Shown here piece after piece: positions 6,592 through 14,998 of a stretch of DNA of 16,700 nt. Location of the stretch: positions 1 to 16,700 of the forward strand of contig JBDTLT010000110.1 of assembly GCA_039934635.1 (NCBI GenBank), written 5' to 3'. Positions within the stretch are counted from its first letter, which is position 1. Each line of letters opens with the position of its first letter. A program made the position numbers and the translations under genes. The notes below the pieces were generated by a model that saw nothing but the letters and a program-made list of their open reading frames with translations, was not told where the DNA came from and ran no database searches. This DNA comes from DATLFA01 sp039934635 (GTDB lineage: Bacteria; Actinomycetota; Acidimicrobiia; Acidimicrobiales; WLNW01).

Positions 6592-7260
6592 CTACCTGTC
6601 GGGGTCCGACAGCCCCATGGAGGAGCGGCGCAGCACCGATGCCGCGCAGTCGTCGACGGTGGTGACCACCGTCAATTCGTCGCGATCGGTCAGCCAGTCG
6701 CGGTTCGCGACATGCAGGTCGATAGCGCCGTCGAAGTGGTTCAAGATCACCGTGATCGACGCGGGCGCGAGGACGTCGACGCAGAGTCGCACCGCGTTGA
6801 TCGCACCGAGGCCACCGTCGGCCACGAGGACTACCCGGTCTGCGCCAAGGGAGCGTATGAACGTGGCGCTGTCGGCATCGTCTGCCATTGGAGAGCGCAC
6901 GCCCCCCACCGTCTCGACGACCCCGATCTCGACGTCGTCGGGCCACGCCAGTTCACGCAGAAGATCGCGCACCATGATCGGCGGCCTCCCCGACCGCGCG
7001 GCTGCCATCGGTGGTGCCATTGCGAGCGGGTACCAGCGATGGTCCGGGCACACGCGCGTGGGCTCTTCGCCGCTCGCGGCGGCGAGCAGATGAGCGTCGG
7101 TCGTGAGGGCGGCCGGATCGTATGACTGAACCGGCTTTCGCGCGGCAACACGGTGGCCGGCAGCCCGAAGTCGTTCTATCAACGCCACGCCCACCCAGGT
7201 CTTGCCGACGTCGGTACCGACGCCCGCGATCGCGACGAGGAACTTGGGCCGAGCGGTCAT
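6592..7260 (-). CDS. bioD: ATP-dependent dethiobiotin synthetase
   Basis: A 222-residue enzyme that closes the ureido ring of dethiobiotin from 7,8-diaminopelargonate, CO2 and ATP, the step before biotin synthase. P-loop GVGTDVGKTW (13-22) and substrate-loop Lys42 in RKPVQSYDP fit BioD. DAHLLAAASG (55-64) and LAMAPPMAA (79-87) correspond to the usual 'D...L...S....' and 'P.aP..A' segments. The second nucleotide motif is ETVGGVRSPMADD (116-128), where most relatives have EGAGG; the Gly pair remains. VILNHF (171-176) replaces the common 'hhhN' segment. ATG at 7260 overlaps the bioF stop (ATGA), so the two are translationally coupled. Upstream in-frame codons would intrude into bioF and are rejected. 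bioA and bioB are not in the window. Confidence 0.93.
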   Translation of the reverse strand: MTARPKFLVAIAGVGTDVGKTWVGVALIERLRAAGHRVAARKPVQSYDPAALTTDAHLLAAASGEEPTRVCPDHRWYPLAMAPPMAAARSGRPPIMVRDLLRELAWPDDVEIGVVETVGGVRSPMADDADSATFIRSLGADRVVLVADGGLGAINAVRLCVDVLAPASITVILNHFDGAIDLHVANRDWLTDRDELTVVTTVDDCAASVLRRSSMGLSDPDR

Positions 7261-8390
7261 GAATTCGGCACTGCGAAGCCGGAGTTGTCGATCGACGCGA
7301 GAACCGAGACGAGACGGTCGACCATGGCATCGGTGTGCGCAGCCGACAACGCGACGCGCAACCGGCACGTGCCGGCGGGTACGGTTGGCGGCCGGATGGC
7401 GGGAACGAACAGTCCTTGATCCAGAAGGCTCGACGAAGCGACAAGCGCACTCGATTCGTCGCCCAACACCACTGGCACGATCGGCGACGGATGGCCATTG
7501 CGGACCCGCGCGATGTGGCGCCGCAATCGAGAGCGGAGCGCGTCGCCTTCCTCGCTGCGACAGATCGCGAGTGCCGCGAGCGCTGCCGCGGTATCTGCGG
7601 GGGTCGGCGCGGTTGTGAAGATGAAGGGCCGCGACCGGTTGACGATGAGATCGATGAGGTCGGTGGTGCCCGCAACGAATCCACCGAGCGAGCCGAGGGT
7701 CTTCGACAGTGTGCCGACTCGCAACAGCGATAGACCATCGAGCGTTACCGGCAACTCTGGGCCGAGCACCGCATGCGCCTCGTCGACCATCAGCAAGGCG
7801 TCGTGCCTGACGCAGAGGCCGGCGAGTTCGTCGACGTGGGCGATATCACCGTCCATCGAAAAGACGCTGTCGGTGACCACGATGCAGCGTCCTTCGCTGC
7901 CAGCAAGTGCAGCCGCGCACGCTTCGAGATCGTTGTGTGGGTAGACCACGATGCGGGATCGCGAGAGACGGCAACCGTCGATGATCGACGCGTGATTGAG
8001 TTCGTCACTCACGACCGTGACGTCGGGGCCGCCGAACGTACTCAGGACGCCGAGATTTGCTGCGTATCCGGTGGGAAACAGCAACGCACGATCGCACTGG
8101 CGCCAATCGGCGAGTGCCGCTTCGAGTTCGTGATGGACGGGACGGCTTCCGACAATGAGGCGGGCGGAGCCGGCACCACTGCCCCATCGGTCGAGGGCGG
8201 CGTGACCCGCCGCGATCACGGCGGAATGCGTGGTCAGCCCGAGATAGTCATTGGAGGCGAACGAGACGAGCGCGCTACCGTCGAGCACGGCCCCGGGGCC
8301 GCGCGCGTCGAGTGGCCGCATCTCTCGCCAGCGGCCGGCGGCGCGAACCTTTGCCAACTCATCGCCGGCCCAGTCGGCCCAAATGTTCAT
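7257..8390 (-). CDS. bioF: 8-amino-7-oxononanoate synthase
   Basis: A 377-residue PLP enzyme of the alpha-oxoamine synthase family that condenses pimeloyl-thioester with L-alanine to form 8-amino-7-oxononanoate, the first ring-building step of biotin synthesis. SFASNDYLGL (43-52), GSGAGSARLIVGS (70-82), DELNHASIIDG (129-139), FSMDGD (177-182), DEAHA (203-207, Asp holding the pyridine N) and Lys230 in TLSKTLGS (227-234), which forms the Schiff base, are all present. The end RPPTVPAGTCRLRVALSAAH is typical. ATG at 8390 starts the conserved WADWAGDELA segment; the open frame upstream would run into the divergent gene and has no better start. Relatives include KBL and ALAS, but pairing with bioD settles the role. 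It is the first gene of the minus-strand run. Confidence 0.95.
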   Translation of the reverse strand: MNIWADWAGDELAKVRAAGRWREMRPLDARGPGAVLDGSALVSFASNDYLGLTTHSAVIAAGHAALDRWGSGAGSARLIVGSRPVHHELEAALADWRQCDRALLFPTGYAANLGVLSTFGGPDVTVVSDELNHASIIDGCRLSRSRIVVYPHNDLEACAAALAGSEGRCIVVTDSVFSMDGDIAHVDELAGLCVRHDALLMVDEAHAVLGPELPVTLDGLSLLRVGTLSKTLGSLGGFVAGTTDLIDLIVNRSRPFIFTTAPTPADTAAALAALAICRSEEGDALRSRLRRHIARVRNGHPSPIVPVVLGDESSALVASSSLLDQGLFVPAIRPPTVPAGTCRLRVALSAAHTDAMVDRLVSVLASIDNSGFAVPNS

Positions 8391-8437
8391 CGCCGTTCGT
8401 CTATCAGATCGGTCGGTCAGCGTCCGAGCCGGATGGG

Positions 8438-8443
8438 TATACC
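8438..8443 (+). promoter_or_regulatory. Probable -10 box (TATACC) for the DUF1345 gene
   Basis: TATACC lies 9 nt before ATG 8453, with no ribosome binding site between, consistent with a nearly leaderless transcript. It is part of the 8-bp palindrome GGTATACC (8436-8443) in the 62-bp space shared with bioF. No clear -35 box is seen, and I found no recognisable biotin-regulator site for bioF. Confidence 0.4.
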
Positions 8444-8452
8444 GTGGCCTAG

Positions 8453-9118
8453 ATGAGAATTTCGCGTCATCCGTCCGAACGATTGCGGGTGATCGTTGCG
8501 TCAATGATCGGGCTCATCGTCGCGGTCGTGGTCGCGTTCGTGGCTCCGTGGCAACTCGCAGTTCTCACGGGATGGAACGCCGCCGCGATCACAGTGCTGG
8601 CGTGGATCTGGTTGAGCATCGCTCCGTTGACCGCGACCGAAACCCGCTCGCTCGCGACTCGCGAGGACGACAGCCGCGTCGCCGCGTTGGTGTTGTTGAT
8701 CCTTGCGTCCGTCATCAGCCTCGTCGTCGTCATCCTCACGTTCATCGAAGCCGAGCGCAGCGATGGTGTGCTGCAAGTCGTGCTCAATGTGAGTGGCGTC
8801 GCCGGGGTCCTGCTGTCGTGGACCGTCGTGCACACCGTGTTCACACTGCGCTATGCCCACGTGTTCTACAACCACGAGAACAACCCGGGCGGCATCGACT
8901 TTCCCGGGGGCTCCGCCCATGCCCCCCATTCGTTACCCGACTACCGCGACTTCGCCTACGTCGCGTTCACAGTGGGCATGACGTTTCAGGTGTCGGACAC
9001 CGACATCGACTCGAAGCCCATGCGGCGAGTCATCTTGATCCACGCCCTGTTGTCGTGGTTGTTCGGCGCCATCATCGTTGCGACGACCATCAACCTGATA
9101 GCGAATCTCTTGCGCTGA
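8453..9118 (+). CDS. DUF1345 family membrane protein
   Basis: A 221-residue inner-membrane protein. Hydrophobic helices at about 12-33, 35-58, 77-98, 110-132 and 193-217. The family's conserved segment is clear: HTVFTLRYAHVFY (127-139), then GGIDFPG (146-152), PDYRDFAYVAFTVGMTFQVS (162-181) and DTDI, followed by basic residues before the last helix. No biochemical role is known for DUF1345 that I can state. The ATG at 8453 puts the first helix after a short basic N-terminus (MRISRHPSERLR). It is divergent from bioF, and its last 29 bases overlap the end of the convergent LtrA gene. Confidence 0.88.
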   Translation: MRISRHPSERLRVIVASMIGLIVAVVVAFVAPWQLAVLTGWNAAAITVLAWIWLSIAPLTATETRSLATREDDSRVAALVLLILASVISLVVVILTFIEAERSDGVLQVVLNVSGVAGVLLSWTVVHTVFTLRYAHVFYNHENNPGGIDFPGGSAHAPHSLPDYRDFAYVAFTVGMTFQVSDTDIDSKPMRRVILIHALLSWLFGAIIVATTINLIANLLR

Positions 9119-10274
9119 ATCGAACCTTCGCCGCTCGGGCGCGGCTCGCGGTGGACACGACGATGAGTGCGGCCATGACAAATCCGGTGATCAATACCGA
9201 CTCGCCGAGCACGCTCGACGCAAGAATCGCGGCTACGGCGACGGGAACTGCGAAGGTGCGCACCATGCCCGGGTCCTTGAAGCGCACGTGAAGCACCCAG
9301 ACGCTGGCGAGATACACCGACACGGGCACCGTCACCGACAATGCCGCTGAGGTCGACGTGAGATCCGCGTGCCCGGCGGTGTGATCGACGGTCGCGGCGA
9401 GGCCTGCGCCGACCGCCGCCGCGCTCGCGAAGACGACCAAATGTCCATAGCCCCAGATGAAGGCGGCCCGTTGCGCATGGCTGAAGTCGGTCCGAGCACC
9501 GCTCACGACGCGCTCGGCGGGCAGGTCGAAATAGATCCACCACATCGAGAACACGATCAGCAGTCCGCCGCCGGTGATGGATGCGAGGTCGGCCAACGAT
9601 TGTCCGCCATCGAGCGCGGTCTGAATGGCAACCGACGCCGCCAACACCGATTCGCCAAGGACGATGATCGTGAACAGCCCGTAGCGCTCGACGATGTGCC
9701 CCGGATGCCACGATGTCGCCCCGCGGCGCTCGGCCCAGACCGGCACGAGCAATTCGAGGGGCACGAGTATGAGCCAGCCCCACGGGCGGGCGTGCTCGGG
9801 CAACAGCAGCAGTGACAACCAGCCGACCTGGCAGGCACCGACGCCGATCGCGTATCGGGTCGAACAGCCACGCCCTTCGCGGTGCTCGATGGCCGCCCGC
9901 AGCCACAACGAGATCAGCGCCACGCGCATCACCAAGTAGCCGACGGTCACCACGGCGAAATCGCGATCGTCGAACGCGCGCGGTACGCCCGCGGCAAGGA
10001 TCAGTGCACCCGCGATCTGCACGAGAACGGCAAGACGATACGGAACATCGTCGTTGTCATATGCGGACGCGAACCAGGTGAAATTCATCCACGCCCACCA
10101 GATCGCGAAGAACACGATCGGGAAGACGCTGAGGGCGTGTCGGCCGTGCCCGTCGATCAACGCGTGATGCAGGCTCGATCCTGCTTGCGCGATCGCAACC
10201 ACGAAGCAGAGGTCGAAGAAGAGTTCGAGGGGTGTCGAAGCGCGGTGGGATTCGACCGGGCTGCGCGGGCCCAT
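9090..10274 (-). CDS. Low-temperature-requirement A (LtrA) family membrane protein
   Basis: A 394-residue multi-pass membrane protein with the standard LtrA landmarks: STPLELFFDLCFVVAIAQ (13-30) before and in helix 1, WMNFTWFASAYDNDD (62-76), and HIVERYGLFTIIVLGESVLA (193-212). I count about ten further hydrophobic segments through residue 376, ending in a basic tail. The family was named from a Listeria gene needed for growth in the cold; the molecular function is unknown. ATG at 10274 is preceded by GGGTGG about 6 nt upstream and directly precedes the conserved N-terminal motif; longer alternatives would run into the epoxide hydrolase gene, whose stop is 25 nt upstream, suggesting a two-gene transcript. 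The 3' end overlaps the DUF1345 gene by 29 bp on the opposite strand. Confidence 0.9.
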   Translation of the reverse strand: MGPRSPVESHRASTPLELFFDLCFVVAIAQAGSSLHHALIDGHGRHALSVFPIVFFAIWWAWMNFTWFASAYDNDDVPYRLAVLVQIAGALILAAGVPRAFDDRDFAVVTVGYLVMRVALISLWLRAAIEHREGRGCSTRYAIGVGACQVGWLSLLLLPEHARPWGWLILVPLELLVPVWAERRGATSWHPGHIVERYGLFTIIVLGESVLAASVAIQTALDGGQSLADLASITGGGLLIVFSMWWIYFDLPAERVVSGARTDFSHAQRAAFIWGYGHLVVFASAAAVGAGLAATVDHTAGHADLTSTSAALSVTVPVSVYLASVWVLHVRFKDPGMVRTFAVPVAVAAILASSVLGESVLITGFVMAALIVVSTASRARAAKVRFSARDSLSG

Positions 10275-10299
10275 CGGCCGCCACCCGATGGTGCGTCGG

Positions 10300-11442
10300 T
10301 CAGCGAAGCTCACGACAGAACGCCCGAATGTCGTCGACGAGCGCGGCGGGCTGCTCCATTGCGGCGAAGTGGCCACCGTGCTCCATCGTCGTCCAGCGGC
10401 GGAGATCGTATTTGCGGGCGACCGCACTACGCGGCACCTGCATCACCTCGCGCGGGAACATGGCTACCGCAGTCGGCGCGTCGACACGTTCGGGGCGCAT
10501 CGCCACCGGCGGGCTCGATCGGTGCTCGTAGTAGTAGTGCATCGACGGCCGGATCGTCTGTGTGATCCAGTAGAGCATCACGTTGGTGAGCAGTTCGTCC
10601 TTGGTGAAACACGACTCGATATCACCGTGACAGTCGCTCCAGGCGTACCACTTCTCGACGATCCACGCGAGCAGCCCGACGGGAGAGTCGTTGAGACCGA
10701 CGCCGAGTGTCTGCGGGCGCGTGCCCTGAATTGCGATGTAGCCGCCCTCGCGGGCCAGAAACGCAACCTGCTCGCGTTGGAAGCGCATTTCGTCGTCGCT
10801 GATGTCATCACCGGCGCCGACGATGCCAGTCGCCATGTTGAGATGCACACCGGTGATCGACGAACGATGCCGGTGCCCGAGACCGGCCGACACGAACGCT
10901 CCTCGATCGCCTCCCTGCGTCACGAAGCCGCTGCGGTACCCGAGCACATCGGTCATCAGTGTGTGCATCACGTCGGCACATTCGTCCGCGCCGAAACCCA
11001 CGCGGTCGGGCGGGTCGGAAAACCCATGGCCGGGCAATGACGGGACGATCACGTCGAATGCGTCACGCGGGTCGCCTCCGTGGGCGGCCGGGTCGGCAAG
11101 CGCCGGCGCGATCTTGTACATCTCGAAGAACGAACCGGGCCACCCGTGCAACAAAAGAAGTGGCATCGGATCAGGGCCGCGCCCTGGGCAACGAGCGAAG
11201 TGCAGTTGCTTTCCGTCGATGGTGGTCAACCAGCCGGGGAGGCGGGCGTTGAGCATGCGCTCTTGGGCACGCCAGTCGTACCCGTCGATCCAGTACTGCG
11301 CCAACGAGCGGACGTAATCGACATCGGCGCCGAGCGACCACCCGTCCCCCGCGATCGCCGTTGGCCAGCGAGTACGGCGGAGGCGCGCGTGCAATTGCTC
11401 GATCGCGGCGTCATCGACGCTGATGGAGAACGGACGGACCAC
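10300..11442 (-). CDS. Epoxide hydrolase (microsomal type, EHN domain, alpha/beta-hydrolase)
   Basis: A 380-residue enzyme that would open epoxides to diols through a covalent ester. The N-terminal EHN domain (about 3-108) starts PFSISVDDAAIEQLHARL and RTRWP and includes the Tyr/Trp-rich segment YWIDGYDWRAQE (50-61). Oxyanion-hole motif HGWPGSF (99-105); PSLPGHGFSDPP (134-145); nucleophile Asp179 in QGGDRG (176-181, where relatives usually have GGDWG); catalytic His358 in EHGGHFAAMEQP (354-365). A lid Tyr is probably one of HYYYEHR (302-308). The acid partner is likely in FPREV (329-333). GTG start at 11442 with no ribosome binding site but TATCGT 6 nt upstream, so perhaps leaderless. Natural substrate unknown; related enzymes act on terpenoid or xenobiotic epoxides. 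It precedes the LtrA gene by 25 nt. Confidence 0.92.
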   Translation of the reverse strand: MVRPFSISVDDAAIEQLHARLRRTRWPTAIAGDGWSLGADVDYVRSLAQYWIDGYDWRAQERMLNARLPGWLTTIDGKQLHFARCPGRGPDPMPLLLLHGWPGSFFEMYKIAPALADPAAHGGDPRDAFDVIVPSLPGHGFSDPPDRVGFGADECADVMHTLMTDVLGYRSGFVTQGGDRGAFVSAGLGHRHRSSITGVHLNMATGIVGAGDDISDDEMRFQREQVAFLAREGGYIAIQGTRPQTLGVGLNDSPVGLLAWIVEKWYAWSDCHGDIESCFTKDELLTNVMLYWITQTIRPSMHYYYEHRSSPPVAMRPERVDAPTAVAMFPREVMQVPRSAVARKYDLRRWTTMEHGGHFAAMEQPAALVDDIRAFCRELR

Positions 11443-11448
11443 GACTCA

Positions 11449-11454
11449 ACGATA
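11449..11454 (-). promoter_or_regulatory. Probable -10 box (TATCGT) for the epoxide hydrolase gene
   Basis: On the minus strand TATCGT ends 6 nt before the GTG at 11442 and no purine-rich ribosome binding site lies between, which suggests a leaderless transcript. The same hexamer stands before the lipoprotein gene at the right end. No -35 match is seen. Confidence 0.4.
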
Positions 11455-11620
11455 GATCGATGACGCTGCCGTGGTGGTGCGCAACTGGCCGCGCCTCGCG
11501 AGAATAGCGGCCCTGGTCAGCGGGAACGGAGGTCCGCGGCGGTGGGTAGGGCTGGCACTACCACCAAGACACCAGCAGCCGGGATTCCGTCTGGCGGTGC
11601 AATTGCGCATTGTTGTCGTC
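11455..11620. other. Divergent intergenic region between epoxide hydrolase and ABC genes
   Basis: This spacer between the two divergent genes shows an imperfect inverted repeat (GGTGGGTAG at 11541-11549 against CTACCACC at 11558-11565, one extra G) and the palindrome GCAATTGC at 11599-11606. CATTGT at 11608-11613, 7 nt before the ATPase start, is a possible -10 box. The plus frame is open through most of it, but there is no convincing start or protein pattern before 11621. No RNA gene is seen. Confidence 0.3.
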
Positions 11621-12418
11621 ATGACCCGTACTACAGCTCACTTCACAACGAACGGCAGCGACGTTGCTGTTACGGCGGCCCCCTCGAGGCCCGCACCATT
11701 CGCCGCGCGGGCGATCGACGTCTCCAAGGTCTACGGCCGCGGTGAGGCACAGGTCTGCGCGCTCGATCGCGTGACGGTCGCGTTCGACAGCGGCCGCTTC
11801 ACCGCCATCATGGGCCCGTCGGGTTCGGGCAAGTCGACGCTGATGCACTGCCTCGCGGGGTTGGACACGTTGTCGTCGGGCGCCGTCTTCGTCGGCGACA
11901 TCGACGTCAGCAAGCTCAATGACAAGCAACTCACACAATTGCGGCGTGATCGCATCGGATTCATCTTCCAGTCGTTCAACTTGGTGCCGACACTGTCGGC
12001 ACTCGAAAACATCACGTTGCCGAGCGCGCTCGCCGGCCGCAAGCCCGACAAGGCGTGGCTCGACCATGTGATCGACACCGTCGGACTGCGCAGCCGCCTG
12101 AAGCACCGGCCGTCAGAACTCTCCGGTGGTCAACAGCAACGCGTCGCGGTGGCTCGTGCGCTCGCGACACAGCCGCAGATCATTTTTGCCGACGAGCCGA
12201 CGGGCAACCTCGACTCGCGTACCGGCTCCGAGATCTTGTCGTTCATGCGCGACGCTGTGCGCGAGTTCGGACAGACCATTGTCATGGTCACCCACGATCC
12301 GGTCGCGGCGTCATACGCGGATCGCGCGGTGTTCCTCGCGGACGGTCACATCGTGGGCGAGATCCACGGACCGACCGCCGATTCGGTCCTCGACCGCATC
12401 AAGACGCTGGGGGACTGA
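11621..12418 (+). CDS. ABC transporter ATP-binding protein (MacB/LolD type)
   Basis: A 265-residue ATPase that would power the permease encoded 3 nt downstream. All motifs are intact: Walker A GPSGSGKST (65-73), Q-loop FIFQSFNLVP with Gln117, signature LSGGQQQR (167-174), Walker B IIFADEP (187-193) with Glu192, D-loop NLDSRTG and H-loop His225 in VTHDP. FQSFNLVPTLSALENI and FADEPTGNLDS are characteristic of the MacB/LolD/FtsE-like group, which drives mechanotransmission or lipoprotein/peptide export rather than solute import. The first 30 residues are a Thr/Ala-rich extension of low complexity. The frame is open to 11471, but the ATG at 11621 is preferred since the extra residues are not protein-like; there is no clear ribosome binding site, and a leaderless start is possible. 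An in-frame GTG at 11594 is an alternative. Confidence 0.93.
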   Translation: MTRTTAHFTTNGSDVAVTAAPSRPAPFAARAIDVSKVYGRGEAQVCALDRVTVAFDSGRFTAIMGPSGSGKSTLMHCLAGLDTLSSGAVFVGDIDVSKLNDKQLTQLRRDRIGFIFQSFNLVPTLSALENITLPSALAGRKPDKAWLDHVIDTVGLRSRLKHRPSELSGGQQQRVAVARALATQPQIIFADEPTGNLDSRTGSEILSFMRDAVREFGQTIVMVTHDPVAASYADRAVFLADGHIVGEIHGPTADSVLDRIKTLGD

Positions 12419-12421
12419 CGG

Positions 12422-14935
12422 ATGTTTCGCCTCACGATCAAGGAGATCGCGGCCAGGAAGCTGCGTCTCGTCTCCACGGCGGTGGCCGTGGTCCTGGGTG
12501 TGTCCTTCCTCACCGGCACGCTCGTCCTCACCGATACGGTCACGAAGACCTTCGACTCCTTGCTCGCCGATGCGAACGCGGGCACCGATGCCTATGTGCG
12601 CGGTGAGAGCCCTCTCGACCTCTCGTTCGGCGAAGCACGGCCGCGCATCGACACCGCACTCGTCGACCGCCTCCGCGCGGTGGATGGCGTGGCGGAGGTC
12701 GGCGTGCGGGTGACGGGGTACGCCCAGATACTCGACAAGAAGGGCAAGGCCGTCGGCAGCGTCGACAGCGGCGTGATGGGCATGAACTGGTCCCCCGTTG
12801 ATGCGTTGAACCCGTTCCGGTTGACAAAGGGTCACGCGCCGACCAACGGCGACGAGATCGTCATCGACAAACATTCGGCTGATACGGCCGGCTTCGCTCC
12901 CGGTGACCGCACGACGGTGCTCACACAAGGGGCGCCCAGGGACTTCACGATCGTCGGGGTGGCCAAGTTCGGCAAGGCCGACTCGCCGGGGGGAACCGCG
13001 ATGGTTCTGTTCGACGACGTCACCGCGCAGGCTCTGCTTGCCGAACCGGGGCACGTCGACGGCGCGTCGTTCATTGCCGACCGCGGCGTAACGCCGGCGA
13101 GTTTGGTGGCCGATCTGGCGCCGCTCATCACCGACGGCGTCGAGGTCATCACCGGCGCGCAGTTGACGAAGGAAGATCAACAGGCAGTGCACGACAACAT
13201 CAATGAGGTCAGCACGTTCATGTTGGTCTTCGCCGGCGTGGCGATGTTCGTCGGCGCGTTCATCATCAACAACACGTTCTCGATCATCGTGTCGCAACGC
13301 ACCAAAGAGATGGCGATGCTGCGCGCGATCGGCGCCAGCGGGCGCCAGGTCAAGCGGGCCGTGTTGACCGAAGCGACCATCGTCGGGCTGCTCGCGTCGA
13401 CGCTCGGCGTGGTTGCCGGCATCGGTGTCGCCAAAGGTCTCGAAGTGTTGCTCGGCACGGTCGGTCTCGAAATTCCGGATGGCCCGACGATCATCCAGAC
13501 AAGGACGATCGTCATCTCTATGGTCATCGGTGTGGTGGTGACTGTGGTGTCTGCCGCCATGCCGGCACGGCGTGCGGCGAAGGTGCCGCCGATCGCGGCG
13601 ATGCGCGACGTTGCCTCGGATCGCTCAGCGGCGTCCAAGCGCCGTACCGCGGCCGGGCTGGCAATCGTCGGTCTCGGTGTCGCCTCGCTCCTGGGCGGTT
13701 TGAGCGCCACCGACGTGAAGCTCGTCGGGCTGGGCGCGGTCGGTGTGTTCATCGGCATCTCGGTGCTCGGGCCAGTACTGGCGCGACCGTTCGGGTCGGT
13801 GGTCGGCTACCCGATCGCCAAGGCGCGCGGCATGTCCGGGCGCCTCGCGCGACAGAATGCCATGCGCAATCCGAAACGCACCGCACGCACCGCCGCATCA
13901 TTGATGATCGGTGTGGGACTCGTCGCGTTCATCACGATCTTCGCGGCCTCGGTGAAGACGTCGGTCGCCGGCTCGCTCGACACCGACTACCGCGGCACCC
14001 ATATCGTCGAGTCGGGTGCGTACGACAGCTCGTCGGGGCTCAGCCCAGAATTCGCCGCTGCGGTCAAGGCGGCGCCCGGAGTGCGTATCGTCGCTGAGGA
14101 ACGGCTGACCCATGTCGAGATCGACGGTGTGTCGGAAGAGTCGTTCCAAGCGTTCGACACGAACACGATCGGTCAGTTGTTCGACCTCGGCGACGTCGAA
14201 GGCGACATTACACAACTCGGTGCCGACGGGATCGCCGTCAAGGTCGACAAGAATTCCGCCACTCGGCCGCACCTTGGCGACACCCGGCAGGTCACGTTCA
14301 CGACGGGCGTCAAGACCTTCGTGGTGCGCGCCACCTACGACAACGGCAGCGAGTGGGTTGGCGATCACTTCGTCGGCCTCGATGCCTTCGGCGGGAACGT
14401 GCCCGCGCAACTCGACGCGCGGGTCTACGTTGCTACCGACGACGCAACTGCACTAGAAGCCGCCGCGGGGCCGTACCCCACCGCTGACGTCATGGACAAG
14501 GACGAGTTCATGAAGTCGCAGAACGCGCAGATCGACACGATGCTCACGCTCATCTACGCCATGCTCGCTCTTGCGGTGCTCATCGCATTGCTCGGCATCG
14601 CCAACACGCTGGCGCTCTCGATCCACGAACGCACGCGTGAGTTGGGTCTGTTGCGCGCCGTTGGTATGAGCCGGGCACAGGTGCGCTCGTCGGTGCGTTG
14701 GGAATCGGTGGTGATCGCCTTGTTCGGGACCGTCCTCGGGCTGGGCATCGGTGCATTCTTCGGTTGGGCGATGATGAAGGCTCTCGCCGACGAAGGTCTC
14801 GACACGCTCACCATCCCCGTGGGCCAGTTGGTGGTAGTCACCGCGATCGCGGCGCTCGCCGGCATCGGTGCCGCAGTCATGCCCGCTCGCCGAGCGTCGC
14901 GCATCGACGTGCTCAAGGCGGTCGGCTCGAGCTGA
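12422..14935 (+). CDS. ABC transporter permease, double FtsX domain (MacB/LolCE-like)
   Basis: An 837-residue membrane protein that forms a type VII ABC system with the ATPase just upstream. It has an N-terminal helix (about 16-38), an extracytoplasmic MacB-like core domain (about 40-255), a first FtsX domain with helices near 264-290, 315-340 and 360-380 ending PARRAAKVPPIAAMR, two central helices (about 410-455), a further helix at 491-511 after the basic linker RLARQNAMRNPKRTART, a second extracytoplasmic domain (about 512-700), and a second FtsX domain (helices about 705-730, 762-785 and 800-822). The FtsX halves are clear duplicates: QRTKEMAMLRAIGASGRQVK against ERTRELGLLRAVGMSRAQVR, and MPARRA near the end of each. 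This single-chain layout is common in actinomycetes. The substrate is unknown; peptide, lipid or lipoprotein export is possible. No HlyD-like adaptor is nearby. Confidence 0.93.
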   Translation: MFRLTIKEIAARKLRLVSTAVAVVLGVSFLTGTLVLTDTVTKTFDSLLADANAGTDAYVRGESPLDLSFGEARPRIDTALVDRLRAVDGVAEVGVRVTGYAQILDKKGKAVGSVDSGVMGMNWSPVDALNPFRLTKGHAPTNGDEIVIDKHSADTAGFAPGDRTTVLTQGAPRDFTIVGVAKFGKADSPGGTAMVLFDDVTAQALLAEPGHVDGASFIADRGVTPASLVADLAPLITDGVEVITGAQLTKEDQQAVHDNINEVSTFMLVFAGVAMFVGAFIINNTFSIIVSQRTKEMAMLRAIGASGRQVKRAVLTEATIVGLLASTLGVVAGIGVAKGLEVLLGTVGLEIPDGPTIIQTRTIVISMVIGVVVTVVSAAMPARRAAKVPPIAAMRDVASDRSAASKRRTAAGLAIVGLGVASLLGGLSATDVKLVGLGAVGVFIGISVLGPVLARPFGSVVGYPIAKARGMSGRLARQNAMRNPKRTARTAASLMIGVGLVAFITIFAASVKTSVAGSLDTDYRGTHIVESGAYDSSSGLSPEFAAAVKAAPGVRIVAEERLTHVEIDGVSEESFQAFDTNTIGQLFDLGDVEGDITQLGADGIAVKVDKNSATRPHLGDTRQVTFTTGVKTFVVRATYDNGSEWVGDHFVGLDAFGGNVPAQLDARVYVATDDATALEAAAGPYPTADVMDKDEFMKSQNAQIDTMLTLIYAMLALAVLIALLGIANTLALSIHERTRELGLLRAVGMSRAQVRSSVRWESVVIALFGTVLGLGIGAFFGWAMMKALADEGLDTLTIPVGQLVVVTAIAALAGIGAAVMPARRASRIDVLKAVGSS

Positions 14936-14963
14936 ACCTCGGCACTTCGATCGCAATGTGTTG

Positions 14964-14990
14964 CGGCCCACTGCTCGGTGGTGAGGGCCG
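14964..14990. terminator. Possible bidirectional terminator between convergent genes
   Basis: CGGCCC (14964-14969) and GGGCCG (14985-14990) form a 6-bp GC stem around a 15-nt loop, in the 63-bp gap between the permease stop and the convergent small membrane protein stop. There is no T-tract, so efficiency is uncertain. Position is the main support. Confidence 0.35.
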
Positions 14991-14998
14991 TTGCGCGT

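Noticed and set aside
5557..7125. 522-residue open frame on the plus strand
   Set aside because: Antisense to the CDF and bioD genes; extreme Arg/His content is typical of shadow frames in GC-rich DNA.
8391..8452. Biotin repressor site upstream of bioF
   Set aside because: I looked for inverted repeats resembling known biotin regulator sites and found only the 8-bp palindrome GGTATACC, which is better explained as part of a -10 box.
12311..13297. 328-residue open frame on the minus strand
   Set aside because: Antisense to the ABC permease; charged low-complexity sequence with no recognisable motif.
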